This document shows positions 41,141 to 50,200 of a stretch of 64,000 nt of DNA, piece after piece (position 1 is the stretch's first letter; every line of letters starts with the position of its first letter). The position numbers were made by a program, and so were the translations under genes. The notes below the pieces were generated by a model, which was not told the origin of the DNA, made no database searches, and worked only from the letters and a program-made list of their open reading frames with translations. The stretch covers positions 124,001 through 188,000 of the forward strand of contig JAFKAC010000073.1 of assembly GCA_025766275.1 (NCBI GenBank), read 5' to 3'. This DNA is from Lactarius indigo. Its lineage: Eukaryota > Basidiomycota > Agaricomycetes > Russulales > Russulaceae.

Positions 41141-42813
41141 AAATCCTGATCTAAGGCATAGTAGCGTCTCTTTTCATCCTCAGTCATGCCTTGGACGAGT
41201 GCATGGGCTTGTCGGACTTTATCTTCGGTTGTGGTAGCAGCCACTGACGAGGTGCTTGCTTCTGGGGTGTATGGGGGTGCAGTGTCCGCTTCTTGGGTGT
41301 CTGTGGCTCTGGCTTTGGTTTGGTTGGTGGTGTTTTGTCGTTGACAGTTCCTAGCCATATGTCCTTGCTGTCTGCATTTGAAGCAGCGTCCTTCTTTCAT
41401 GAGGGCTTTCTTTTCTTCTTCAGTAAGCTTCTTAAAGGGGGTGGAGGTGGTGGCATCTACATCCATCGCATTTGGGTCTCGCTTTGGTCGTCCTTGGTGG
41501 ACATTCTGGGTTGGCCCTGGGTTTCTATTCCCTGGTCTGGCTTTTAGTAGCTTCCAGCGTTGGTGTTCTGCTCTGGCAGCGGTTTGCCACTCGTCCATGG
41601 TGTTTGGGATGGTGGTTCGCATAAGGCAAGCACGATACAGCCCTGTAGGTAGTCCTCTTTTGAAGAATTCCACCGTTCCAGGGGCATCTCTTGCCCATCC
41701 TGCTATTCCTGCAAGGTGTTCGAAGTCGAGGATGTAACTGTCCAACGCTCCACCCTGCATCGTCAAACTGATGAGCTTCTGATAGGCTCTTTCTTTGTTT
41801 AGAGTGTCGATCCAGTCTCTGTCGAAGGTGTCAAGAAAACCGTCCCAAAGATCTTTGCTGTTTTTGGTGAGGGCTTTGGTGGGGTCTGCTAGTGCCGCTT
41901 CCATGTCATCTTCGGTCTGGTTGACCCACAGCTGTACACCGGGTCCTTTGAACATTGTAAGGGCGAATAGTACCCGTGCATAAGGTTCTTTGATGAGTTC
42001 ATTCTCGCTATTTAACTTGATGTATCGTAGTAGTTCTCTTTTGAACTGACCACTCTCTGTTCTATCTCCGGTGAACGGAGTAGGGGGTGCTCCTTTGAGT
42101 CCTCCTGAGCTCGTTGTTGGTGTTCCTCCTGTTCCGGTGCTTGAGCCGGTACCTGTGCCAGTGCCTGTGGCGTTTATGGCTGACATGGTAAGTGTTGGCT
42201 GTGGTGTGATGGGGATCTGGGGTGGTTCGACTGGGGAGGGCAATCTGATTGGTGGTAGTGGGGCTGGGAATCCTTCTTCCGCTGGGGATGGTTCTATCCA
42301 GATAGGGATAGTGGGGCTGGCTTGTGACGAAGCTTGTGTGGGTACTGTGATGTCTAGGTGGTGTTCTGAGGAATGGGATAGTTCTGAGTGTGATTCCGCT
42401 TCGTCTGAGCTGGGTTCTTCTTCTGATGAGTCTTGTTGTAGTCCGTATGTTCCCCTAGTGTTTCTTGGTGCTGAGGATGATTGTTGGGTGGGCGTTTCTG
42501 GGTTCTGTTCGTCTTCTTCGTTCCACCAGCCTAGTCCTTCAGCAAATCTGTGTGGTGTGATGTTTATGGCTCTGGTGTGGTATGTATTTTGAAAGTATCG
42601 GAGGATGTACCAGTTGTTGTTGATGAATTCCACTGGTCTGAGTTCGCCTTTGATGAGGCACTTGTAACAAGGTGGTCTGCCTGATGTTGTGGCCCAGCGA
42701 GCTCCTTTTCCTAGTTGACTGCTTTTAACGTGGTGTGGGAGGTCGTCTTGTGTTCTGGTTGTGACTGGGGTCCAATCGTTGTCTGATTCAAAGGTGACAC
42801 TGATGCTAGCCAC
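41122..42813 (-). CDS. gag of element G
   Basis: 563 codons starting at GTG 42813 in the context ATC GTG GCT. The first in-frame ATG is only at about codon 210, yet the upstream part is clearly coding. It has CYKCLIKGELRPVEFINNNW (compare RFRPVEF in A and C), then an acidic Ser-rich linker. The capsid domain follows: PPTPFTGDRTESGQFKREL, LWDGFLDTFDRDWIDTL, YILDFEHLAGIAGWA, FFKRGLPTGLYRACLM. The PNAMDVDATTSTPFKKLTEE linker and CCHC knuckle CFKCRQQGHMARNC lead to the TGA at 41122-41124. Pol overlaps the last codons in the -1 frame. A 220-bp leader separates the primer-binding site from the GTG. Confidence 0.88.
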   Translation of the reverse strand: MASISVTFESDNDWTPVTTRTQDDLPHHVKSSQLGKGARWATTSGRPPCYKCLIKGELRPVEFINNNWYILRYFQNTYHTRAINITPHRFAEGLGWWNEEDEQNPETPTQQSSSAPRNTRGTYGLQQDSSEEEPSSDEAESHSELSHSSEHHLDITVPTQASSQASPTIPIWIEPSPAEEGFPAPLPPIRLPSPVEPPQIPITPQPTLTMSAINATGTGTGTGSSTGTGGTPTTSSGGLKGAPPTPFTGDRTESGQFKRELLRYIKLNSENELIKEPYARVLFALTMFKGPGVQLWVNQTEDDMEAALADPTKALTKNSKDLWDGFLDTFDRDWIDTLNKERAYQKLISLTMQGGALDSYILDFEHLAGIAGWARDAPGTVEFFKRGLPTGLYRACLMRTTIPNTMDEWQTAARAEHQRWKLLKARPGNRNPGPTQNVHQGRPKRDPNAMDVDATTSTPFKKLTEEEKKALMKEGRCFKCRQQGHMARNCQRQNTTNQTKARATDTQEADTAPPYTPEASTSSVAATTTEDKVRQAHALVQGMTEDEKRRYYALDQDFCDADL

Positions 42814-43009
42814 GATTGTGGTCTGTCTTGGGTGCTGATTTGTGTAAGGGGATGGCTGAAGCGGCCTCTTGTGTCAAGGAGGATCCGTCGCCCGGCTATG
42901 CCGTCGTTTCTGGGTTCTGTGGAGTGTCTGGTTGTTGGCTGATGCGTCCTCTTGGATCGTCGCCCACTCTGCTGTGTGGCAGTAGTGTCTTGGGTGTGTT
43001 GGGAGTTGT

Positions 43010-43020
43010 AGACTTGGCTT
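43010..43020 (-). other. Primer-binding site of element G, self-priming type
   Basis: AAGCCAAGTCT on the minus strand, one base after the LTR end, is a perfect 11-nt complement of AGACTTGGCTT in the LTR (43364-43374). Confidence 0.75.
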
Positions 43021-43021
43021 A

Positions 43022-43599
43022 TGTTACGCCCTAGCAGGGGCGTGGGTTCTAAAGGTTCTGAATCACACAAGTATCAAGCGAAGACCTCTGTTGTCTTATT
43101 GCTATGAAATACGAGTGATAAAAGTGTGGCACAAGGTGCAGCACTACTCTGTAACATAGGACTCCTCGTCCGAAGTGTCTAACACTTCTCTACACTTGAT
43201 CTTGCTAGTGCACAGAGTATAACAGGTGTGAAGCGTTGATATAGTTCAACTGCAAAGACTTCGAAGTGTCCTGGTTAGGGACTGAGGTAGGGGATGCACA
43301 AGAAGAGAGGGATAAGGCAAGGTCACACCAAAGTACGGAGGCAAGGTTGCTAGATTGCAAACGAAGCCAAGTCTGGCTTCCTATGGTCTATGGTACAGGT
43401 TTATATAGGACAAGGTTCCAAACAACATGAACACAAGTCCACACAATATCAAAGAGACTAAACGGAGTAAACAGAAGTTCGGATCAAAGAAACAGCGCCA
43501 CTAGTAACAGTAGCTCCTTTGGTAACAAGGTATGGTACAGAAGGGGAAGGCAGGGTGGAGACATACTGTGGTTTAGGTCCGAAGCGTCGGATCATAACA
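43022..43599 (-). repeat. 5' LTR of element G
   Basis: 578 bp. On the minus strand TATATAAA (43400-43407) lies 33 bp before the self-primer site (43364-43374). Confidence 0.94.
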
Positions 43600-43928
43600 G
43601 ATCAGCCAAAAGTGTCACATAAAATATATTCTTTCGGTTTGGAGAACTGAACCCTGGGACTGAGGATCAGTGCAACCCCCTATCTGGTATCGGATCCTGT
43701 TCTTGCGCTGTCGCGGTCGTGCCAATCCGTCCACGGACTTCCCTTCCCGACGAATCATTCCGAGTGCGACTCTCGCACTACTCTCTAGACTTTGTTCCAC
43801 CAACCTGTGATACGGTACAGTACTGAGACCTAAGCTCAAGCACTCACTCAACCTCGGCGGCTCTTCTCTGGTCTTGTTTTCCAATACATCTGCAGCGCGG
43901 GCTGCGCGGTAATTTTTTGCCTGAGCAT
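43600..43928. other. Host segment between G and E
   Basis: Begins with GATCA (TSD of G) and ends with AGCAT (43924-43928, TSD of E). No convincing reading frame or RNA gene. Once G and E are removed it joins the WSC copy 1 region to the 52-kb region. Confidence 0.8.
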
Positions 43929-44702
43929 TGTCACGGACGCTCTATTTTTGCCTTATTTTTCTGTATTTTTATGGATTTATTTGGTGGAGATATGAGACTC
44001 CAACGTTGTGCTCAAACGTCCAAGTCTTTATCATTAGATATGATAAGATGGTTAGTCACGTGATGCCAACATGTGCACCCACAAGCACGTGACCCTGGGA
44101 TAGTAACTTCCTTATTTGGATGTTACCTTTTTAAGGGCACTTCCTCATTAGTATAGTAGTTTCTCATTGGACGATAAGCAGGGAACATTCTAGATAGTTC
44201 TAGACTACGTTGTTATAGGGTTATGACTCATAGATAAGGACACGTCACTGTTCTGTCAGCGTTAATGACTATGCATCAGTCAGCACAATAGATAACGCTA
44301 TTATTAGACACGACGCGTCAGCGCCTGACTCATTACTATTACATATACCTTTAGTAACAAGGTTCAGTAGTAATTCGATCTCAGCCGCAGCATAGTATAT
44401 AAACCCTCATGTAGCGTCCTGAGTGGAACCAACTTGTCCTCTTGGTTCTCCACTCAGGTGCGCATTTCCTTGTATCTCCCTTACTTCTCCAATGTTAACT
44501 TGTCCTCTTGGTTCTCCACTCAGCGTGCCACTGCGTGATCACCTGACCTTTGGTCTTGCATAAAGACCTCACGTGTGTCTACCCTCCGCAGTGACTGTAC
44601 GTTCGGCGCGTGACTTGTCTCCGCGCTAGGCTTGGGTGTGCTACTAGTTCAGTTCACTTACCTTCTCTTGGTCTAGTTGTCGCGATAAGTCATACCGCTA
44701 CA
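43929..44702 (+). repeat. 5' LTR of element E
   Basis: 774 bp, TGTCACGG...CCGCTACA. TATATAAA at 44396-44403. The self-primer site AACTTGTCCT begins at 44431, 35 bp downstream. A 27-bp direct repeat holding this site occurs at 44431-44457 and 44497-44523. The first copy is part of an inverted repeat with CTGAGTGGAACCAA just upstream. Confidence 0.94.
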
Positions 44703-44704
44703 TT

Positions 44705-44714
44705 AGGACAAGTT
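44705..44714 (+). other. Primer-binding site of element E, self-priming type
   Basis: AGGACAAGTT, two bases after the LTR, is a 10-nt complement of AACTTGTCCT in the LTR (44431-44440 and again 44497-44506). Confidence 0.65.
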
Positions 44715-44937
44715 CTTCCTTCACACGCCCCTTCATCTTACCGGCGTTTTCCATTTTCCTTTCTAGGTGGTTGACGACCACAAGTCCCTTGTGTCACACA
44801 CCTCACTCTTTGCCTGTGGACCTTCGTACGCAGAATCTGCGCTATCTTGGTACAACTCTAGTGTCCGTAAAATCGGCATAGATTGTGCTTGCCTATAGGC
44901 GTTCTATCTGGTCATCAGTAGAACGTTTGGGTACTGC

Positions 44938-45909
44938 TTGCAGAACTGGTCACCACGCCAGATAAGCTGCAAGTGGAAGAGAAGCCTGCCAGGCCTAGCC
45001 TGCGACAGCTGTACGCGAAGTAAACAGAAAAGTTTGAGAGCGCTTCGGCGTGAGAGGCAGCCAACAGGTCGAGAAGACTGCGGCAGACAGCCTTGTGTTC
45101 TTGCACAAACCCATTACCCCATTCCTGAGTGTTCCGTTATCGCCGCAGCCTCGCGCAGTGTGAAACACCACTGTGTATTGGTCTTGCTTGATCGGACTCT
45201 CCAAGCACCTTCGACTTAGCGCTTCGCGGTCGTCGTAACACGTCGTCATATATTACCACCTTCCATTTCCAAACTGCCTCGCATATTTGCGAACGTTCGT
45301 CAGCGTCTTCGACGTATCTTTCGGAGGAGACAGGAAACAGTCCTTCCTGTTCCAGCGCCCCCGTCACCCCCACGTTCTTATTTCACTCCAAATCTAGCCT
45401 CTGCTTCGGCATCGCTACACGTTCAGGGAGCAGGTCGATCGTCCACCGATCCAATCCCTTCACCTCGATTCGCATCTCCCACTCCGACAGTAGTTTCGGA
45501 GCACTCCTATCATTCGGCGCATTCCTCCTCCAACGAGACACTCGTTGACGACCCCCTAGCACCCCCGGTAATTCACCACCAAGAAGTTTTTGCTGGTGAA
45601 GAAGTCCATTACCTCTTCTCTCTAGAAGCGGAGCCACAGAACGACGCGGAAGCATACGTCCGTGCTATCTATTACGATAGAGATTTCCGCTTCGCCCTTC
45701 TAGAACTCCACGGAGCATTTGGCCTTGTTGCAGGCACTCCTTTCACCGTCCCCCAGCTGATCGCATTTGCGGCAGCACTAGTCCCCGAACTTTCTCCTCC
45801 CCCATCCGTCCACTCCCACGATAGCTCCCAAAGGGAAACAGAGAGCAGCTCAGGCACAAGCTCAGTATCCCACAGGAGTAACGTCCAAGTACAGAACGAT
45901 CCTCTCTAA
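44938..45909 (+). other. Leader reading frame of element E without ATG
   Basis: One frame, open except for TAG at 45217-45219, running to TAA 45907-45909. First part: CKWKRSLPGLACDSCTRSKQ and CGRQPC, reminiscent of the first half of a Zn2Cys6 cluster (CDSCxRxKxK), although the expected third Cys is Ser. Second part, after the TAG: Pro/Ser-rich, then VHYLFSLEAEPQNDAEAYVR, AIYYDRDFRFALLELHGAFG and LIAFAAALVPELSPPPS. It contains no Met in about 229 codons after the TAG. The last codons overlap the upstream open part of the gag frame. E-prime (6333-6079) keeps the first part. It could be an N-terminal Gag extension or a separate product; its expression is unknown. Confidence 0.45.
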
Positions 45910-46045
45910 AGAAGAAAAAGAGTGGATCAAGAACTTCGACAACTGGGACGACTTCGACGAAGACGAACAGCTTCGCCTCATCGAAGACAGACGGGAGTCG
46001 ATCAAGAAGTACGAGGAAAGAAAGAGACAAGACGAATTGGATAAG

Positions 46046-47272
46046 ATGTCCGCTGCCGCCGCCGCTCCACCTACCCCCACAGCTCCTGCTCCGCCCCCAA
46101 CTCTTAACGACTGCTTGCGCCTCATAAGCGACCTGGGCCAAGTAGTCGGCATACTCACTCAAAAGGTCACGGACTTGACCGCACAGGTTTCAGCAACCGC
46201 GGCCAAGCCCAGCACCAAGCACAAGGAAGTAGTGGCCCGTCCCAAAGCATGGGATGGGAAAGGCAACTCCACAGATGCCCGTCACTTCCTTGCAGCCTTC
46301 CATAATTGGGCAGGCTCACAGCAGGACGCTATGAACACCTGGGACCCGGCCCAGGGCATGTACTTCCGGGCAGAGGACCGCTGGATTATGGCGGTTCTCA
46401 ACCTTATGGAGGGGGAAGCCAAGTCATGGGCTCTCCCCTACCTCGAACAACTTCAGTCAAACAATATTCCGTTCGGTAGCTCTTGGGACGAATTCGTCAA
46501 AGAGTTCAACCGACGGTTCTCGCCCCTCGACACGACAGAGACAGCGAGGGAGCAGCTGAAGAAGACAAAACAGGGCCGCGGATCGGTTGCAGAGTACCGG
46601 TCCGTGTTTGAACAATACTCTGGACAGACTGGATGGTCAAAAGCAGACCTCCGCACCCGCTTCTACGACGGTCTCTCAGACCGCGTAAAAGATGCCTTAG
46701 CCTTGACGGACAAGGCCCATGTCGACTTCGACGACCTCAAGCAGGTCTCACAGTCGCTAGATCAGCGACTGAGACAGAGGGACTCGGAGAAGAAGGGCGG
46801 TTCGTCCAGCCAGTCGATCTTGCCTGCAGGCAAGCCGTCCGATCCAGACGCGATGCAAGTTGACGCATCACGTCAGCAGGGATCCGGTACGAGCAAGCCC
46901 ACATCCGGCGGAAAGACCCGGCAAGACTATCAGAAACACATGCAAGGCAAGTGTTACGGGTGTGGTTCTAAGGACCACTCAAAGAAGGATGGAAATCACG
47001 AACGCGACGTGTGCCACCATTGTCAGAAAGTCGGACACAGGGCACCCGTCTGCATGCTCAAATTCATGGGGAAACCCGCCAAAGCGAAAGCTGTGGCCAG
47101 TAGTGAGGAGACCCCCTCCCAACCTTCTTCCAGTCAGTCGGCGGCTTCCACCGCCCAATCAAGTACTCCCGCACCGCCCAAAGCCAATACGTCCCAGGCA
47201 GACGTGGCAAAGTTATTGGCGGCACTCACAGCCCAACAAGAGCAAATCAACGCTCTTAAAGCGGCTTTTTAG
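46046..47272 (+). CDS. gag of element E
   Basis: From ATG 46046 (MSAAAAAPPTPTAPAPPPT) to TAG 47270-47272; about 408 codons. The frame is open far upstream of this ATG, with a charged, coiled-coil-like segment (DDFDEDEQLRLIEDRRESIK) that may be part of the protein. Coiled coil (LNDCLRLISDLGQVVGILTQ), then the Ty3-type capsid domain (VARPKAWDGKGNSTDARHF, DEFVKEFNRRFSPLDTTETA, VAEYRSVFEQYSGQTGWSKA, FYDGLSDRVKDALAL). Two Cys/His motifs follow: CYGCGSKDHSKKDGNHERDV and CHHCQKVGHRAPVC. Pol follows in the -1 frame. Confidence 0.88.
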   Translation: MSAAAAAPPTPTAPAPPPTLNDCLRLISDLGQVVGILTQKVTDLTAQVSATAAKPSTKHKEVVARPKAWDGKGNSTDARHFLAAFHNWAGSQQDAMNTWDPAQGMYFRAEDRWIMAVLNLMEGEAKSWALPYLEQLQSNNIPFGSSWDEFVKEFNRRFSPLDTTETAREQLKKTKQGRGSVAEYRSVFEQYSGQTGWSKADLRTRFYDGLSDRVKDALALTDKAHVDFDDLKQVSQSLDQRLRQRDSEKKGGSSSQSILPAGKPSDPDAMQVDASRQQGSGTSKPTSGGKTRQDYQKHMQGKCYGCGSKDHSKKDGNHERDVCHHCQKVGHRAPVCMLKFMGKPAKAKAVASSEETPSQPSSSQSAASTAQSSTPAPPKANTSQADVAKLLAALTAQQEQINALKAAF

Positions 47273-50200
47273 ATCCAGGGGTAGTCATAGCTGCGGACTC
47301 CCCCTGTAAAACAGATACGGTTGACTCGGCCTCGTGTAGTTGTAAGATATGCCTACGATCTCGCCTCGTTTCGGACTCGGACCAATCTGTAATTCCTACG
47401 TACCATTCTGTTTCTGCCTGTAAAGTTGATAGTAGTGATGTCTCGGCTTCCTGTTCTGATTCTACATCTACATCTGCCTCGGAGATGAACAATAGTATTA
47501 GTGTTCCGATTGCTCCACAATTTGTAGCAGCGCCGCAAGTGATGATTTCTGATGCAGCGCTTTCTTCATGTATAATTCCCGAAACAAAAGATAGCAGATC
47601 TCATTTCCATATTTCTGTTGAATTACAAGGACGTCATCATACTGTAAAAGTAGCAGCCATGGTAGACTCCGGAGCAACTTCGTTGTTCCTGGACAAAAAG
47701 TACGCTGACCGCCACAAGATGTTGCAAGTTCCATTAGAGCATCCCATTACCCTCTACAATATAGACGGGACGCTCAATGAAGCCGGCAGTATTACCCACA
47801 AAGTAACACTCGTTCTTAAAGTTGGACCTAGTGCAGAAAAGTTCGACTTTATGGTCACTTCACTAGGCCCAGAACGAGTCATATTGGGACTGCCCTGGCT
47901 AAGACATCGGAACCCGCACATAAACTGGCAGGAAGGCACTATGCGTCTCAACTCCAGCGCTGAAATAGCCGCACCGGAGATAGAGATAGAGGTGACGCGC
48001 ATTATGGCGAACCGTATGGAGCGCCGCCGTCTCCTTGCGGAGAAAGTGTTGGACACGGTCTCTGACGAAGTTTTCTGTTTGGCTGGTTTCACGTACTCTC
48101 AGCAGATTGCCGAGAAAGCGATAACCTCCAAACCTAAGAAAACCTTCGAAGAGATGGTCCCTGAGCACTATCGTGACTTCGCGAAAGTCTTCTCTGAGGA
48201 AGAATCCCAGAGACTCCCTGAGCATCAGCCATGGGACCACGCCATAGACCTCGAACCAGATGCAGTTAAACACTGGAAGGTCAAAACGTACCCCATGTCA
48301 CCCAGCGAGCAAGTAGAACTGGACAAATTCTTAGATGAACATATAGGGAAAGGATATTTAGTGCCATCTAAGTCACCTATGGCATCCCCTGTATTCTTCA
48401 TTAAGAAGAAGGACGGCAAGCTCCGTCTGGTCCAAGACTATCGGCGTCTTAACAAAATTACCATTAAGAACCGATATCCCCTTCCACTCGCTGCCGACAT
48501 TATCAATCGGCTTAAGGGAGCTCAATACTTCACTAAATTCAACGTTCGATGGGGATACCATAATATCCGCATCAAAGAAGGCGATGAATGGAAAGGTGCT
48601 ATTGTCACCAATAGGGGTCTATACGAGCCTAAGGTCATGTACTTCGGCATGACTAATAGCCCCGCCACTTTCCAAGCCTTAATGAACGCCATCTTTGCCG
48701 ATCTTATCGCACAAGGAGAGGTCGCCGTATATATGGATGATATTCTCATCTATAGCAAGAACCTTAAGCACCATCGCAAGATAGTACGCGAGGTGTTAAC
48801 ACGGTTAGAGCAATACGACCTCTATCTCAAGCCTGAGAAGTGCGATTTTGAGAAGCAAGAAATGGAGTATCTTGGGATGATTATCCGTCCCGGAGAAGTG
48901 CAGATGGACCCTGGCAAGGTCTCTGCAGTAAAGGAGTGGCCAACCCCGACTACGCTCAAAGAAGTAAGAGCGTTCATCGGGTTCGCCAATTTCTATAGGA
49001 GGTTCATCAAGGACTTCGCGGCTATCGCCCGTCCCCTTCATGACCTTACTAAGAAAGACACTCCTTGGATATGGCAGTCTGAACAGCAAAAAGCCTTTGA
49101 CCTATTGAAGGAACGTTTCGTACAAGAACCTATTCTTAAGGTTTACGATCCGAACCTCCCAACTAGAGTCGAGGTGGATGCTTCAGGATTTGCTACTGGC
49201 GGTATTCTAACTCAGAAATACCCGGACGGTCTCTGGCACCCAATTGCGTACCGCTCACAGTCAATGAGCAAAGAAGAACGCAATTATGAAATCTACAACA
49301 GAGAAATGCTCAGCTTAATCCGTGCCCTAGAGGACTGGAGACATTTCCTCGAAGGCATCTCTTTTGAAGTGATCACCGACCACAAGAATATGGAATGGTG
49401 GGCAACCATGAAAGACTTAAACAGGCGCCAAGCTAGATGGGCCCTATTCTTAAGTCGGTTTGCCTTCAAAATCACTTATAAGAAAGGAGAATCCATGCAA
49501 GCCGATGCATTAAGCCGTTTCTCACGAGACCAAGTCCGAGACTCTGAAGACAACCGCCAGGTTCAGGTGTTAAAACCTGAGCATTTCCTAGCTGCCGCTA
49601 AAGCGCACTTCGTCCCTGAAACAGACTCCCTAGGGAGTCGCATTAAACTCGCATCTATTAGAGAAGCTGAAGTCATAGAGGGTCTTAAAAGTATATCTAA
49701 GACCGCTCCTAAAGCTCTCACAGATGGCGTCTTAATGTGGGAAGAAGAAGATGGTTTCGTTTACCACCGGGGTAAATTATATGTCCCAAATGATCGTGCC
49801 CTTCGAAGGGACGTGGTAAAGTCTTGCCACGACTCAGTCACTACCGGACACCCTGGAAAGAATGGAACCATAGAGCTAGTTAGTCGCTATTATTGGTGGC
49901 CACGCATGTCGGGCTTCATTACCTCATACGTAGAAGGATGCGATCGATGCCAACGCTATCGCAAAGATCTGCACCCCAAAGTAGCCATTCAGCCGCAAGA
50001 AGTACCTGAGGGACCTTGGCAGATAGTTGGGGTCGATCTAATCGGTCCACTGCCTATGTCACGTGGGAAGGATATGATCTTAAATATCGTAGATCATTAT
50101 ACCAAACAGATTCATCTGTTCCCCGTGACTTCTCAGATTACGGCTGATGGGGTGGCATCCATCTACTTTGAGCAAGTCTTTCCCCTGCATGGGATCCCTC

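Larger units (their letters stand above)
35653..43599 (-). mobile_element. Gypsy element G (chromovirus), full length with open frames
   Basis: 7947 bp; 578-bp LTRs; perfect GATCA duplication (35648-35652, 43600-43604). Gag (563 codons) and pol (1627 codons) are both open. The LTRs differ at three positions, all CpG transitions. It lies just downstream of WSC copy 1. Related in architecture to D rather than to A, B or C. Confidence 0.95.

Noticed and set aside
36230..42592. Long plus-strand open frames across element G (such as 37004-37543, 40494-41045, 42071-42592)
   Set aside because: Antisense to the conserved gag and pol; composition reflects the reverse of Pro/Ser/Glu-rich coding sequence.
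45158..45219. Intron removing the TAG in the E leader
   Set aside because: GT...TTAG of 62 nt has the right size, but splicing shifts into a frame that stops soon after, not into the conserved downstream frame. Kept only as something to test.
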